Below are positions 45,540 to 57,329 of a stretch of DNA of 64,000 nt, piece by piece. Made by a program: the position numbers and the translations under genes. Position 1 is the stretch's first letter. Every line of letters begins with the position of its first letter. Source of the stretch: Muscardinus avellanarius (taxonomy: Eukaryota; Chordata; Mammalia; Rodentia; Gliridae). Location: positions 20,325,599-20,389,598 of the forward strand of contig OY726571.1 in assembly GCA_963383645.1 (NCBI GenBank), in the 5' to 3' direction. A model generated the notes under the pieces. The model saw only the letters and a list, made by a program, of their open reading frames with translations, did no database searches and was not told the origin of the DNA.

Positions 45540-46050
45540 ACATCTCAACTCCCAACAATTCTTCCCACCAGAGTCTTCCCCATCTCCTCACCAGGCACTG
45601 CCTTCTTTATTGACATAGTACAAAGCTGATGATGACTAAATTTACTTTCTCTGCAAACTTTCTTGCTTGTCTTTCAATTTATTATACAAAATATAAAAAG
45701 TCCTAACAAGTAACCACTAATTCATGTGAGTCATAAAATTGTACATTTCCAAGAACATTCACTCTCCACTCCCTCTTAAAGGACACATGCGCAGCATTCA
45801 GCCTCACTCCTAATTCCCTCACCATCTAAATGTGTCCATCTTGACATCTTCCCAATTGCAGTTACTAGCAATCCCATTTTTTTTTTAGCTGTTCAAGCAA
45901 AAATAACTGGAGTTGTCTTTGATTCTTCTTTATGGCTCAATATCTGAAGCAAGAGGGATTGGTTCCTTCTTCAAATATACTCTGAATCCAGCCACTTAGT
46001 GTAGCCTCCTCTGACACCAATCTGGATTAAGCCATTGGCACCTATCTGAA
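45540..46050 (+). repeat. Ancient LINE-like remnant, second piece
   Basis: CTGGAGTTGTCTTTGATTCTTC and ATACTCTGAATCCAGCCAC recall the same L2-type region suggested at 41560. Very diverged. Confidence 0.4.
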
Positions 46051-46336
46051 TGGCGAAGGGAGCATCATAAGAGGTAGAGCCTAGACTCCACACTAGTACC
46101 TGACTCCATGGTATTTTCTCAAAACCAAAGTGATCATTTTTCACTATTACCCTAATTACATACTAAAATGTATAGAAAGTAAAAAGCACTATAAAGAATA
46201 ATAATCAGAGGACAAGCAAAGGTATTACAGGACATGGGAGAAAGTTTCAATTTAAATAAAGTAATTATGAAAATGCAAATTAAGAAGGGAAGATTTGTTT
46301 ATTTCACTCATTTTCATTATCCTTTTGCTACAATGT

Positions 46337-46339
<3 letters not shown>

Positions 46340-46372
<33 letters not shown>

Positions 46373-46785
46373 CGGTTTGGGGGATGGAATCCAGGGGCAC
46401 ATGACCTCCAAGCTACACCCCCTGCCCTATTCTTATTGTTTACTTTTTTTTTTTTTTTTTTTTTGGTGGTGGTGCTGGGGTTCCTGGAAGCCCTTCTACC
46501 TCCGGGCTACACTCCCAGACCTATTTTTTATTTTTGGAAACAGGGTCTCTTAAGCCAGCGCGGCTGGCTTCGAACCTGTGCAATCCTCCTGTCTCCGCCT
46601 CCCAAGCGCGGGGATTACAAGCGTGCGCCACCACGCCCGGCCCTTATTGTTTACTTTGAAACAGGGTCTCACTGAGTTGCAAAGGGCCTCACTTAGTAGA
46701 TGAGGCTGTCCAGGAACCATGATCCTCTGGTCTCAGCCTCCCAAATTCTGGGATTACAAGTGTGCGCCGCCATGCTCAGTTAGTA
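46340..46785 (-). mobile_element. SINE of the 'gcgggtctggggatgg' type (outer), interrupted
   Basis: T34 tail, GCCGGTTTGGGGGATGGAAT and CCAAGCTACACCCCCTGCC, broken at 46446. It resumes at 46643 with TTTGAAACAGGGTCTCACTG, GAGGCTGTCCAGGAACCATG and GCCGCCATGCTCAGTT. Confidence 0.9.
46447..46642 (-). mobile_element. Young hairpin-type SINE nested in the outer SINE
   Basis: CTTATTGTTTACTTT at 46432-46446 and 46643-46657 is a 15-bp duplication of outer-SINE sequence. The insert has a T tail, GGTGCTGGGGTTCCTGGAAGC, TAAGCCAGCGCGGCTGGCTT and CCACCACGCCCGGC. Confidence 0.93.
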
Positions 46786-46786
46786 A

Positions 46787-48862
46787 GTTTATGATGGCTG
46801 GGATTTTTTTTTTTTTTTTGTCTGATCCCAGAACTGCATTCCTGCAACAAAAATGTATGAAGGACATTTGCCTAGGAACATGGATGAGATGGTCAACATA
46901 GAAAAGCCTGCTCTCCCTTTTCAACATAAAATAATTAAATGTTCTGGGGAAAGGAAGAAGGGTGGCCAGCTTATAAATCTCATGTAAATATTTGATAAAA
47001 TTTTATATTCAATCATAACTAGTTCTGGAGAGATTAATTTTTGTTTTTGTTTTTAAGGGTACATAAACACCCTTGGGTACTTTAAGTAGATAACTAATTA
47101 CCTGTGAATAGTTTTAGAATATGTGAGATTGGTCACTGCAAATAAAGTTTGCTTATTTGACACAGTTTACCTGGTTCTTGTTGTTAATGAAGTAAAAAAT
47201 AGAGAAGAAAACGAGTGATTAAGGAAAATATTAATAGGCTAAAAAATAGAGACCCTGATTTTTCCAACTAATTAATGCTTTATGAAATAAGTGAGAAAAT
47301 TTTTGAACTGAAAGACCAAATTCTTGAGAAATGGGGAAAAGAGAGAGAAACATAAGTAGAAGAAAAATAGCATTTTTATAATATAACTACAGCTTTTAGG
47401 ACTTACAGAGATACATGTGATAGTATGTATTACCAGTAATACTATTATAATTACAATGATACTGTTTTACATCTCCCATATAACTTTGACTGATGGAAGC
47501 TTTAAAAAAATAGTCATGATGAGAAAATAAATGCATATCTTAATTTAGGGAGTTGCCACAAATGATTACAAATTTTCTGTTTCCCCTTTATGACCATTTT
47601 TTTTAAGAAAATGAAGCACAATAAAAGCACACCAAACTAATAATTGAAACATTTTAGTTCAATTAGATTTAATGATTTGGATTTCTTTCTTAATGCTATC
47701 CTGAGAGTACAAAACCTAATAAGGCATAAAAATTTTATTTTTCTCTTTATGAAACTGGAAAACTCATTTCAAAAACATCAGACAATATAGAAATGTTTGA
47801 TTGGAAAAGTGGATGCCTTTGATAACCCCAGAATTTATTTTTAACAATCTTTATTTCCAATAATTCAGAATATTTTATACTTTAATATCAAAACAACAGT
47901 TTGCACCAGTTGATAAAAAAAAATGCAGAGATAGAAAGGGTCAGGAGCGGTGCAGCCCTCAGCCGATGGCAGAGACCGCCCATTCCATGGTGAGAGGCCA
48001 CAATGAGAAATGCACATTTCTATGAGATATTAGAGGAGGGAGAAATAACTTTAGGTGGAGTACACCATAAAAAATCCACAGACTGTAAAGCATTTGGAAT
48101 TTACTCTGAAAGATGAAAATATGTGTGGTGTTATCTAGGCATATCCATTATCCTAGAATATAAAATCTTACTTCCGACAGAGTCTGATAGTGGAGTATAT
48201 CATTCAAGCAATGTCATGGAAATAAAAGGACTCCTTTGGCAGGTTGCCCCGAGAATGACAGGCACACTGGAATTGGGCAGGCAGAGGAGGTCTCGCCTAA
48301 ATCAACACATGGGACTAGAAGGTGACAAGTTGTGCTTGTATTCATAATAAGACAAACACTGGTAACTGGAAATAAATGTAAGCATATTGATGTATAAGGA
48401 CCAGCAGAAGTAAAGCAATGGCAGGAAGGTGGCGCAGGATAAATCAAGTTTTAAGAAATACAGACTTACAGAGATAAATGGAGGGAAGAATTGGAATGAA
48501 ACTGGAGAAACCTCTGTACAGAAACTCAAGAGCTTAGAGGTAAATTCAGCACATAACAGGTAATTGTAGATCCAGTAAAGTCATAGAATTGGAATAGAAA
48601 TGACCACTCTTTTCCCAAAGGAGGAATAAACTCCTGGTTGTACATTTAGAATTTCCTATTTCTTGAAAAAAAATGAAGGTATTCATAAGGTATGAAATTT
48701 GATTAAAATGGAAATAGGCAAGCCAGATAATCATACAACTAACTGAAAAACAATAGACAAAAGAAAAATAAAAGTCAATTCAACCTTATTGTAGTGCAAA
48801 GAAATCTGATAATTCAATTTATACTACGAAAATTCACAAAATCTTAAAAAAATTTTAAATTT
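46787..48862. other. Unique intronic DNA
   Basis: Mostly AT-rich. A short GC-richer patch at 47938-48000 (GGTGCAGCCCTCAGCCGATG) has no identifiable function. Confidence 0.4.
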
Positions 48863-48865
48863 TTT

Positions 48866-49070
48866 TGTGATGCTGGGGATAGGAATCCAGGGTCATTCCA
48901 TCCTCAAGTATACCCCTGGCCCTAATTTATTTTTTTATTTGGAAAAGTAGTATCTCACAAAGTTTTTTCTGAAAGCCTTGATCATTTGCTGAGACTGGCT
49001 TCTAACTTACAATCTGCCTGTCTCAGTCTCCCAAGAATTGGGATTACAGGTGTGCACCACAACACCAGGC
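48866..49070 (-). mobile_element. Decayed B1-dID-type SINE
   Basis: GTGATGCTGGGGATAGGAATC, CTCAAGTATACCCCTGGCCC, ATTGGGATTACAGGTGTGCAC. Confidence 0.75.
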
Positions 49071-49115
49071 TTAAATTAAAAAAAAAAAACCTCTAAAATA
49101 TGTGAATTTTATGTA

Positions 49116-49116
<1 letters not shown>

Positions 49117-49155
<39 letters not shown>
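49117..49155. repeat. (TG)n microsatellite
   Basis: About 18 TG units, then CACGCACATACGGGCAC. Confidence 0.9.
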
Positions 49156-50476
49156 ACGCACATACGGGCACATTTTCTTCTCTTCATTCATATACTTATA
49201 TACCATAGTGTTAAGTCCAGTATTTCTTAGCTCACCTTTTCAAAGAACACTAGAATCTCACTAACCTAAAGGGTACCTAAAGTTGCTAGGCAGAGACAAT
49301 TGGAGGGTCAGATTGTTACACTACTGTTGTTGCTCATATTACTGTTGAAAGTTTTAGTTCTAAAATAGTCCAGTAAAATCATGTGGACTCTATAGGTTCT
49401 GAATCTAGGTTTCTAGTTAGACCCTGGTGCAGTTAGACTCCTGAATATCAGGCTCAAAAGTAGCACTCATCTAGACAAACCTAACAGCCTCTAAAATCAG
49501 TTCTATACCCCCTTGTCCATACCTTTCAAAATATATTAGTGGGATGAAACTTATATATTACCATCCCTGAGACAGTCAAAAAATAAAATTTCCCGAAGAA
49601 AAATTAAAAGGGAGCCGAAAAAAATAATGAATTTAAGTCTTTCTAAATTTTTATTTTATCTTAAAAAATCCAATCAGCAAGATATTTAAATAGCATTCCC
49701 TGTTTAACTAATAAAACTAAAACTAACAGCCACATAAAAGACAAAAAAAAATAAAAATAAAATCACATACCAATAAGATAAAGCAATAAAATGGTTTGAT
49801 TTTCAACTAGCATAGTTTCTCAATTAGTATGCTGGAATTCTGAAACATAATTATCTTAAAATGTTAGCAAGCTAGTATCAGCAATCTCCTGTTACCAAAT
49901 AGCCCAAATAGCTTTCAGTTTAAGTAAAGTGCCATATCCCTTTTACACAGGAAGCTACAAATACATTTTATACAAGAAGAGAAGTGGGGGCCAATCCATC
50001 ATTTTTATGAAAAAATCTAAGGCTCAGAAAATTAAATTTCTTTCCTGAGCTCACAGGAAACATTTTCAAACATCACTTTCCATTGGTTTCTCCAATTTTT
50101 GGACAACTCTAAGTCATTGCATTTATAGCTTTTGTTCCATACAACATTTTCAAACCATATTGATGGAGAAGAAAAAGGCAGTTCTCTGAGACAGTGAGCA
50201 GATTCCTGTCCTGACCAGATCTATGAAAACAATGTATCCCTCCAGGGAAGAGGCTAGGCAGATTTGACAGCAATATCTATATATTAATATTTTGTTGCTC
50301 CCATGACAAACCAAATGTCTCAAAATAAAGAATGAAAATCAAAATACAAGCAGTGCTTTCTTTTGGGGAGCTCTAGAAAAAAAATTGCTTCCTCGTTTTT
50401 TCAACTCCTAGAAGCTATCCACTATTCCTTGGCCCTCTAACTCTTTACCTCTTTCTTCTTTAAAAGAGAGGGCAAG
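49156..50476. other. Unique intronic DNA
   Basis: No gene or repeat family recognised. Confidence 0.45.
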
Positions 50477-50520
<44 letters not shown>

Positions 50521-50712
50521 TATTGGGAATTGAATTCAGAGAGACTCTATCTCTGAGCTTCACTCCCAACTCATTTATTTTCTGTTTTTGAAACAGTTTT
50601 GTAAGATTATTAAGAGTTTTGCTTAATTGCAAAGACTGTCCTTGAACCAGTGATTCTCCTGTTTCAACCTTCCAAGAACTGGGATTACAGGCATGTACCA
50701 CCACGCCTGGCT
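50477..50712 (-). mobile_element. SINE with (TG)n tail
   Basis: About 21 TG units precede GGTATTGGGAATTGAATTCAG. The element runs to CATGTACCACCACGCCTGGC. Confidence 0.8.
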
Positions 50713-50740
50713 CTTTTTCCACATTTAAAGATTCATTTGA

Positions 50741-50976
50741 GCTGGGTGTGATGGCCCATATTTGTAACGCAATTACTTGGGAGGCCGAGACAGGAGGATC
50801 GCAGGTTGACAGCCAACCTCTTCAGTTTAATGAGGATGTCAGCAACTTGGTGAGACCCTGTTTCAAATAAATAAAATAGAGCTGGGGGTGGAGCTTAGAG
50901 ATAGAAGTTCCCAGGGTTATATCCCTAGTACCACACATATTAAATAAATAAATACATAAATAAATAAATATAAAAA
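50741..50976 (+). mobile_element. Older B1-dID-type SINE, head-to-head with its neighbour
   Basis: AGCTGGGTGTGATGGCCCAT to TCCCTAGTACCACAC with an AAATAAATAAATAC tail. Its 5' end lies about 28 bp from the 5' end of the opposite SINE, so the pair could form an inverted repeat in RNA. Confidence 0.8.
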
Positions 50977-51069
50977 ATAAAGATCAGTGATTAGTCAAAG
51001 CCTATCTTAATAATCCATGAAATTTTCTCCTTCATAATGTCAGCTGATCAGCAACTTTAACTCTCTATA

Positions 51070-51190
51070 TTTGTATTTATTTGTTTTGATCAGTGCAATG
51101 TAGTCCCACATCTTAATGGAGTACAAGATGGTAGAGGCATATATGCACATATCACTCATTTAGCCCTTTCCCAAATCCCCCAAGTTCCCA
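51070..51190 (-). mobile_element. L1 3'-end fragment
   Basis: ATCTTAATGGAGTACAAGATGG and TAGAGGCATATATGCACATAT match the block at 4440-4495, same strand. Confidence 0.6.
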
Positions 51191-52470
51191 CATTAATACA
51201 AACTATAAACAATAGATTAGACCAAATGAAGAATAGAATCTCACTCTTAGAAGATGATCACTCCAAAAATGAACGCTTAGTATATAATTTAGAAAAACAA
51301 TTAAACACCATGAATTGGACATTGAAGAGTTATGGGCCCATCTTAAGAGTTAACCTAAGAATAATAGGGATAGGAAAGGGAATGGAGGGTGAAACCAAAG
51401 GAATCAACAACCTTTTCAAAGAAGTAATATCTGAAAAAAATTTAAAACATAGTAAAAGAGGTCGATACACAGGTACAGAAAACTTATAAAACCCTCTTTA
51501 GACAAGATCAGAGAAAAGGTTCACCACATCACATAATAGTCAAACTGACCAACATAAAAGGCAAAGAGAACATCTTACAGGCAACAAAAACAAAACACCA
51601 AGTGAAATTCAAAGGCAAACCAATTAGAATCACTTCAGACTTACAAACCAAGTCATGAAAGCTAGAAAGACTAGGAGTAACATATTTCAAACTCTGAAAA
51701 TATACAACTTGCAGCCCCAAATTTCCTACCCATCAAAACTATCTCTCAAATTATATGAGGAAATAAAATTCTTCAATGACAAACAAAACTGAAAGAATTT
51801 ATATTTTCCAAATAAGCACTAAGAAAACACTCAAAGACATTAGCTGCAAAGAAGAAATAAGTAATACATACCAGAACTATAGAAATTTTCATTGAGCAAA
51901 CAACTAAGCAAAAAAGAACAAACACTATAACACTGTCTCAAACAGGAATTAAAACTCAAACTGTTAGAAATTAAAAATCATCTTTCAAAAATCAAGCTGA
52001 ACATAAATGGCCTCAACTCCCCAATAAAAAGATATGAGGTGGCAGAATCGATTAAAAACCAGAATCCATCTATCTGCTGCCTGGAAGAAAAATACCTTTC
52101 AAGTAAAGATAGTAGCAAACTTAAGGTGAAAGGCTGGAGCAAGGTAATCCAATGCAACTCAAAGATAAGCACAAGTAGAAACTATAATATCAGTCACACA
52201 GAGATTCTAATAAAATAATATGGGGAAACTTCAACACCCTTCTCATATCGCTAGACCTATCTTCTAGACAAAATGTCAGTAAATATGTGTCAGACCTAAA
52301 GGACACCATAAACCAAATGGACGTATTAGAAACATATCGAATATTCTACCCAACTATAGCAGAGTTCACATTTTTTCTTAGCTGCTCACAGAACCTTCTC
52401 CAAAATAGACCACATCCTGGGCCACAAAGTGAGCACTAGCAAATTCAAAAGAGGTGACATACTACCCTGC
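51190..52470 (+). mobile_element. L1 remnant: ORF1 and start of ORF2 (endonuclease)
   Basis: Seen: a broken frame at 51226-51489 contains LRIIGI and GINNLFKEVISE, typical of the ORF1 RNA-recognition region. Further on, other frames hold KLTNIKGKENILQATK and QVKFKGKPIRI, the C-terminal part of ORF1. From about 51980 an ORF2-like start (NGLN-type and 'pnkkryr' region) and, at 52225-52430, a block equivalent to GDFNTPLSS...R(S/I)DHILGHK of the endonuclease domain are readable, with deletions between. Many stops and frameshifts. It lacks the reverse transcriptase and 3' end, so it is not active. Confidence 0.8.
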
Positions 52471-52479
52471 ATTTTTAAC

Positions 52480-54550
52480 TCTCTTTAATTTCCTTTTTTA
52501 AATTTCTTAAAAAAAGTCATGTTTTATTTTTATGTTTTTGCCTAAAAACATAAAAGTATATTTTATCATATTATTCTTTTATTTTTATGTTTATTGGTGC
52601 TTTTAAGACATGTAATATAAGATATTTACAGGTTAGGAAACAGATATCTTTGTGAGGCCATAATTCTGTCTACCACACTCCTTATATTATTTTGAAGTTT
52701 TCTCTTCTCTAGTAGAAATCAGTGTGTGCAAATAGGCCACATACTCTTTGTTATTTCACTCTATGGAAACTGGGGCTCAAGACACCGGTGCAAATGATAG
52801 CACCCTGAATCTTACTATTACTGTGAATACTAAACTATTCTTTGTCTCTGATCCATGAACCTTGTGTCTTTTTCCAGAAGAGATGATATGATAGCTGGTT
52901 AAATTGGGAGATTGCAACTAGAGTAAACTCTTAAGCACTTAATAATTCTTGTTGACATTCATTAAGTTCTAAACAACAACCAAAAAATTAGGTCAGTATT
53001 TGTATCATGATTCCCATCAGCACTACAAAATCCTTTGCAGGTAACAGAACACTTCCAATTACAGATATTTTAGAAAAGACAGATGTAAGAAAGGGAAGGA
53101 AAAAATAAAGGAATCTTGGTGGAAGTCATTATTTAAAATTTGTAAATGGTAGAATATTATCTTGGAGAAGAATACAATGCTTCAACATTGAAAAATTAAA
53201 AAACCATTTGGGGGACTTCCAGGCACCCCGGAAGAGCTCCAAAATAGAGGGAACTAGGTAGTTGTTGAACGTGATTTGTTTTCAAATAAAGAACAAATCA
53301 TTGTCCAACTATAAAAAATTGTGCATCGAATCACCAAATAAAATTCTGTAGGGCTCTAATAACTATAGTTTCATTGTAAAACAAAAGGTATCAGCTTATT
53401 AAATAATAGGAATTTCAACTTGCAAGCATCCAAACATGGTTAGCTTTAAAATCTGCTATGCATTAGTCTATGTAGGTCCATAATTATGGATCATTTATGC
53501 CTACTAAGTGTCAGGCACAACAATTTACCTTCTCTTTGTTGCAGTCCAAGATTTTCCAAGTTTAATGCCTCGTGGCCTAAATGTAAGAATCTACATTGTC
53601 GAATTTTATTTTCTAATAAGCTTCAGCTCTATTACATTTGTGGCTCTTGAAATTTGAAATTACACTTTACTGTCTCCCTGATTACAAACTTTTATCCTAC
53701 ACCTTTACTACTGTTACTAAAAATAGTTAAGCAGTACTATGTTGATAATTATTTTGAAAAAAATGCACATTGTTTGGAGAGAGAAATATGAATGAACAAG
53801 GATATTTATTTTATTTGTTTAATGCAATTTGCTCTTTGGAAATTGAGTTGTTAACATTACCGGAATGACACAGATGTTTTCTTTGTACTCATTATAAGAA
53901 GTGAATATTGTTTTCTATCAGTGAGAATTTGTTTCTTGAGTCACAGTGTTAGTAATGAAAGATATTAAACAGATTTAGTGTTAGCACCATAACACTGAGC
54001 CATTTTTAAACCCTTCAGGAAGCCAAAAAGCTTGGTATTAAAATTTATTAACTTAAACCCCAGGAGATGAATCTGAATGGCTAAGATTCATGTAAAACTG
54101 ACACTTTATTTCTTTTTTTATTCAATTAAAAAAACAAATAAAAATGTGCGATTAAATATTCTGCACACAAAATGTTGTTGACTTCCTTTTTATGCAAAGC
54201 CCTTGGCTAACATTCTCTATTTTCCAATGAAAGAGCATGAACACAAATACACTGGTGTCACAATTTGCCTATTTTTTATCCCAATGTCAGATTTTATTTT
54301 CTCCAGACTTCCAAAAACATAAATGAGAGATAGATCTTTATTATTATAGAAATTAAATATCTTGAGTCACTGGGTAAAACATCATGGCTAATAAAATTAT
54401 TTAAAATATAAATTAATGGTCTTGTCATGAGAGTTTTAGTATAGTTAATATTACATGTTTGCTTTTTCTCTTTTTTCACAAAATCTGTACTTGCTTTTAC
54501 ATAATAAGAGCCTACTATCTATCTCCTTGTTATACCCTATATTAGCTTAA
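52480..54550. other. Unique intronic DNA
   Basis: No clear repeat or coding segment. A small GC-richer patch lies at 53205-53255. Confidence 0.4.
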
Positions 54551-54747
54551 TTTTTTTTTTCTTTTTTGGTGGTATTAGGGTTCCTGGAAATCCTTCTACC
54601 TCTGGGCTACACTCCCATACCTATTTTTATATTTTTATTTGGAAACAGGGTCTCTTAAGCCAGCGAGGTTGGCTTCGAACCTGTGCAGTCTTCCTGTCTC
54701 CACCTCCCAAGCGTGGGGATTACAAGGGTGTGCTACCAAGCCCAGCT
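54551..54747 (-). mobile_element. Young hairpin-type SINE, somewhat diverged
   Basis: TTGGTGGTATTAGGGTTCCTG, TAAGCCAGCGAGGTTGGCTT, CTACCAAGCCCAGC. Confidence 0.88.
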
Positions 54748-54811
54748 AGCTTAAATATTTTGACAGCAAAGATAATACTTTATGTTTTGGTTACCTTCCT
54801 CATTTGTTTGT

Positions 54812-55020
54812 GTGTGTGTGTGGTACTAGGGGTGGAACTCAGGGGCTTTCTACCTCTGGGGTATACTCCCAGACATATTTTATATTTTTATTTGGAAACA
54901 GGGTCTCACTAAGTTGCTGAGAGCCTCACTAAGCAGCTGAGGCTGGCTTCGAACCTGCAGGATCCTCCTGTCTCAGCCTCCCAAGCGTGAGGATTGTAAG
55001 CCTGCGCCACCATACCCAGC
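54812..55020 (-). mobile_element. SINE intermediate between old and young forms
   Basis: GTGTGTGTGTGGTACTAGGGG, TCTACCTCTGGGGTATACTCC, CTCACTAAGCAGCTGAGGCTGG (the long left half is retained) and GCGCCACCATACCCAGC. Confidence 0.82.
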
Positions 55021-55202
55021 ACCTTATGTGTTTTATTAAACATTTCCTTTCTTCCTATTTATCTTCGTTATTTTATGCTTTCAGAGGAAAAAAATTTCTA
55101 AAAAACATCTTAGTAGATCAAGCTTTATTGCTACATGATTTACAATTATTTAGACATCCTATCTTCATATCGCTTAGATCACAGTCATATAGTTGTTGCT
55201 AA

Positions 55203-55396
55203 ATCTTCTCTCATGCCGGGCGTGGTGGCGCACGCTTGTCATCCCCGCGCTTGGGAGGTGGAGAAAAAGGAGGGTTGCTCAGGTTCGAAGCCAGCCGCGC
55301 TGGCCTACGAGACCCTGTTTCCAAATAAAAATATATTTTAAAAAATAGGTCTGGGAGTGTAGCCCGAAGGTAGAAGGGCTTCTAGGAACCCCAGTA

Positions 55397-55450
<54 letters not shown>

Positions 55451-55460
55451 CTTCTCTCAT
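55203..55460 (+). mobile_element. Young hairpin-type SINE with (AC)n tail and 12-bp duplication
   Basis: ATCTTCTCTCAT at 55203-55214 and 55449-55460. The element starts GCCGGGCGTGGTGGCGCACG, has AAGCCAGCCGCGCTGGCCTA, and ends CAGTACC followed by about 24 AC units. Confidence 0.92.
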
Positions 55461-55499
55461 CCCTTAGAAAAATAGAAAAATGGCAGCTTTAAGTACACA

Positions 55500-55706
55500 A
55501 AAAAATCCCATACAGTACTTAGAAGGCTGAGATAAGAGAATTGCATCTTTGAGGCCAGCTTCAACAACTTAGTGAGACTATAAGCAATTTATAGTCTCTG
55601 TTTCAGATTCTGAAACAGACTGTTTTGAAGCAAAAGAGGAAAAGTACTGGAGGAGTAGCTTGGAAGTAGAATACCTCCTAGTTCAATCTCCAGTACTACA
55701 AAAAAT
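55500..55706 (+). mobile_element. Very decayed SINE
   Basis: TACTTAGAAGGCTGAGATAAG, TTTGAGGCCAGCTTCAACAAC, GTTCAATCTCCAGTACTAC. Confidence 0.6.
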
Positions 55707-56239
55707 ACTAATCTAAACAATTTAAAACAATTCAGGCACCAAAATCTCTACTAATGCCATCATCATTTACTTTATCCTACCACATCACATTAAATAAACT
55801 GAAAACCTTGTATGTCCAATACATATATGTACATATGTAATTGATATAACAAAATTTATACAAGGTAGAGGGTTGAAGAACATTTAAAACTATCTGGCTT
55901 TCCAAATTATTTCAGTTCTAAGAGAAAATAGCACAGGTTCTGGAAAAATTAAAAAGAAACAAACTGAAAAAAAGCATCAAAATTTAAATTAAACAATATA
56001 TTGGACCATTCCTGGAATATATTTTTGTTTTATTAGGGAAAGTTTTAAGGCACAAGCAGTAATCAACAAATATTTAGTAAATATAGCCTATATGTTAATA
56101 TCTGATACATCTATGATCAGGGAGATGTTGAGTTACAAAGACACAAATACCGATTTGTATTTGTATCTACCCTGGTGTCCCTTTCACTATCCCAAGGCGG
56201 TCATCTGATAATCAAAGCATCGTGAGACCTTGGACCTTT

Positions 56240-56500
56240 TAGAAAAAAGTCCTAGATGCGTGAAGAAGGAGACTTGATGGAGGGAGATGGGAGAGAGGAA
56301 CAGGGAAACGCCTCAATGGACATGATGTATGTACATGGACTTCTCAAAGTCAATCACTGGGCTGAGCACAAGAAAGAGGAGAGGCAGAAGGAGTAGGGTG
56401 GGAACTGGGGGAGGGCATAATGAATGTCGTGTGCCTGTGTGTGTCTATCACCCTGAAATTCATCAAGATGGGTGATTAAAAAGCACCAATGAAAAACAAA
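56240..56500 (+). mobile_element. L1 3' end
   Basis: GGAGACTTGATGGAGGGAGA, GACATGATGTATGTACATGG, ATCACTGGGCTGAGCACAAG and TCATCAAGATGGGTGATTA align with 32510-32730. Confidence 0.65.
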
Positions 56501-56569
56501 AAATAAACAGCAGCAACAACAAAAATATCCTAATTAATTTTAGTGAGTGAATAGTGAGATGCATTCAAG

Positions 56570-56765
56570 TGAGCTTGTTGTCCCTTGCCTGTAATCTTAG
56601 TACTTGGGAAGCTGAGACAAGAGGATCACAGTTCTGAGATCAGCCTCAGAAACTTAGTAAGGCTTTCATCAATCTCGTGAGACCTGTTTCACTACAAGAA
56701 ATAAATTTAAAAAGGGTTGAGAGTATAGCTTGGAAGTAGAATGCCCCTGGATTTGATCCTCAGGA
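56570..56765 (+). mobile_element. Decayed SINE running into a purine tract
   Basis: TAGTACTTGGGAAGCTGAGAC, AGAGTATAGCTTGGAAGTAG, GGATTTGATCCTCAGGACC, then GA repeat. Confidence 0.75.
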
Positions 56766-56907
56766 CCAACAAGAGAAAGAGAGAGAGAGGAGAGGGGAGA
56801 GGGAGAGGGAGAGGGGAGAGGGGAGAGGGGAGAGGGGAGAGGGAGAGGGGGAGGGAGAGGGAGAGGGAGAGGGGGAGGGGGGAGGGAGAGGGAGAGAGAG
56901 AGAGAGG

Positions 56908-56975
<68 letters not shown>

Positions 56976-56978
56976 GAG
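56766..56978. repeat. (GA/GGGA)n purine tract
   Basis: About 210 bp: GAGGGAGAGG-type units, then more than 30 GA units. The Ser/Leu/Pro frames on the other strand are accidental. Confidence 0.92.
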
Positions 56979-57009
56979 GAGCCTTACTCTCCACATTCTA
57001 ACCTGTTTC

Positions 57010-57290
57010 TGTGGCCCTATCCCTCCTCATACCTGTTGGTGAGATTGGCAGCCATACCTTTGTATATGACTAAGATTATTTGAGCTGTCTTATTCCCCTA
57101 TCCTCCTTTTGCCCCTCTACATCTCTGCTGATCTCTCTTCTCATTTATCTGAAGTCATACTGTTTCCTATTTTCTCTCTAACTTCTACATATGGAAGGAA
57201 ACATGAGTGTGAACTTTCTCAGACCGGCTGATCTCACGTGGAATAATATTCCCTAATTTCAGCATCCCTGGCACATCATTTCCCATTGAA
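57010..57290 (-). mobile_element. L1 3'-region fragment
   Basis: CTTCTCATTTATCTGAAGTC, CTCTAACTTCTACATATGG and CTGATCTCACGTGGAATAAT parallel 19270-19400 on the same strand. Confidence 0.55.
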
Positions 57291-57329
57291 ACAAACAATG
57301 ATAATAAATACTGGGGAAAATATTTTTTT

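Noticed and set aside
47938..48000. GC-richer patch considered as a CpG-island promoter or exon
   Set aside because: Only about 60 bp with few CpGs, no core promoter motifs, and no splice-flanked frame.
56707..57001. Overlapping Ser/Leu and Arg/Glu frames on both strands
   Set aside because: Translation of a purine tract in several frames.
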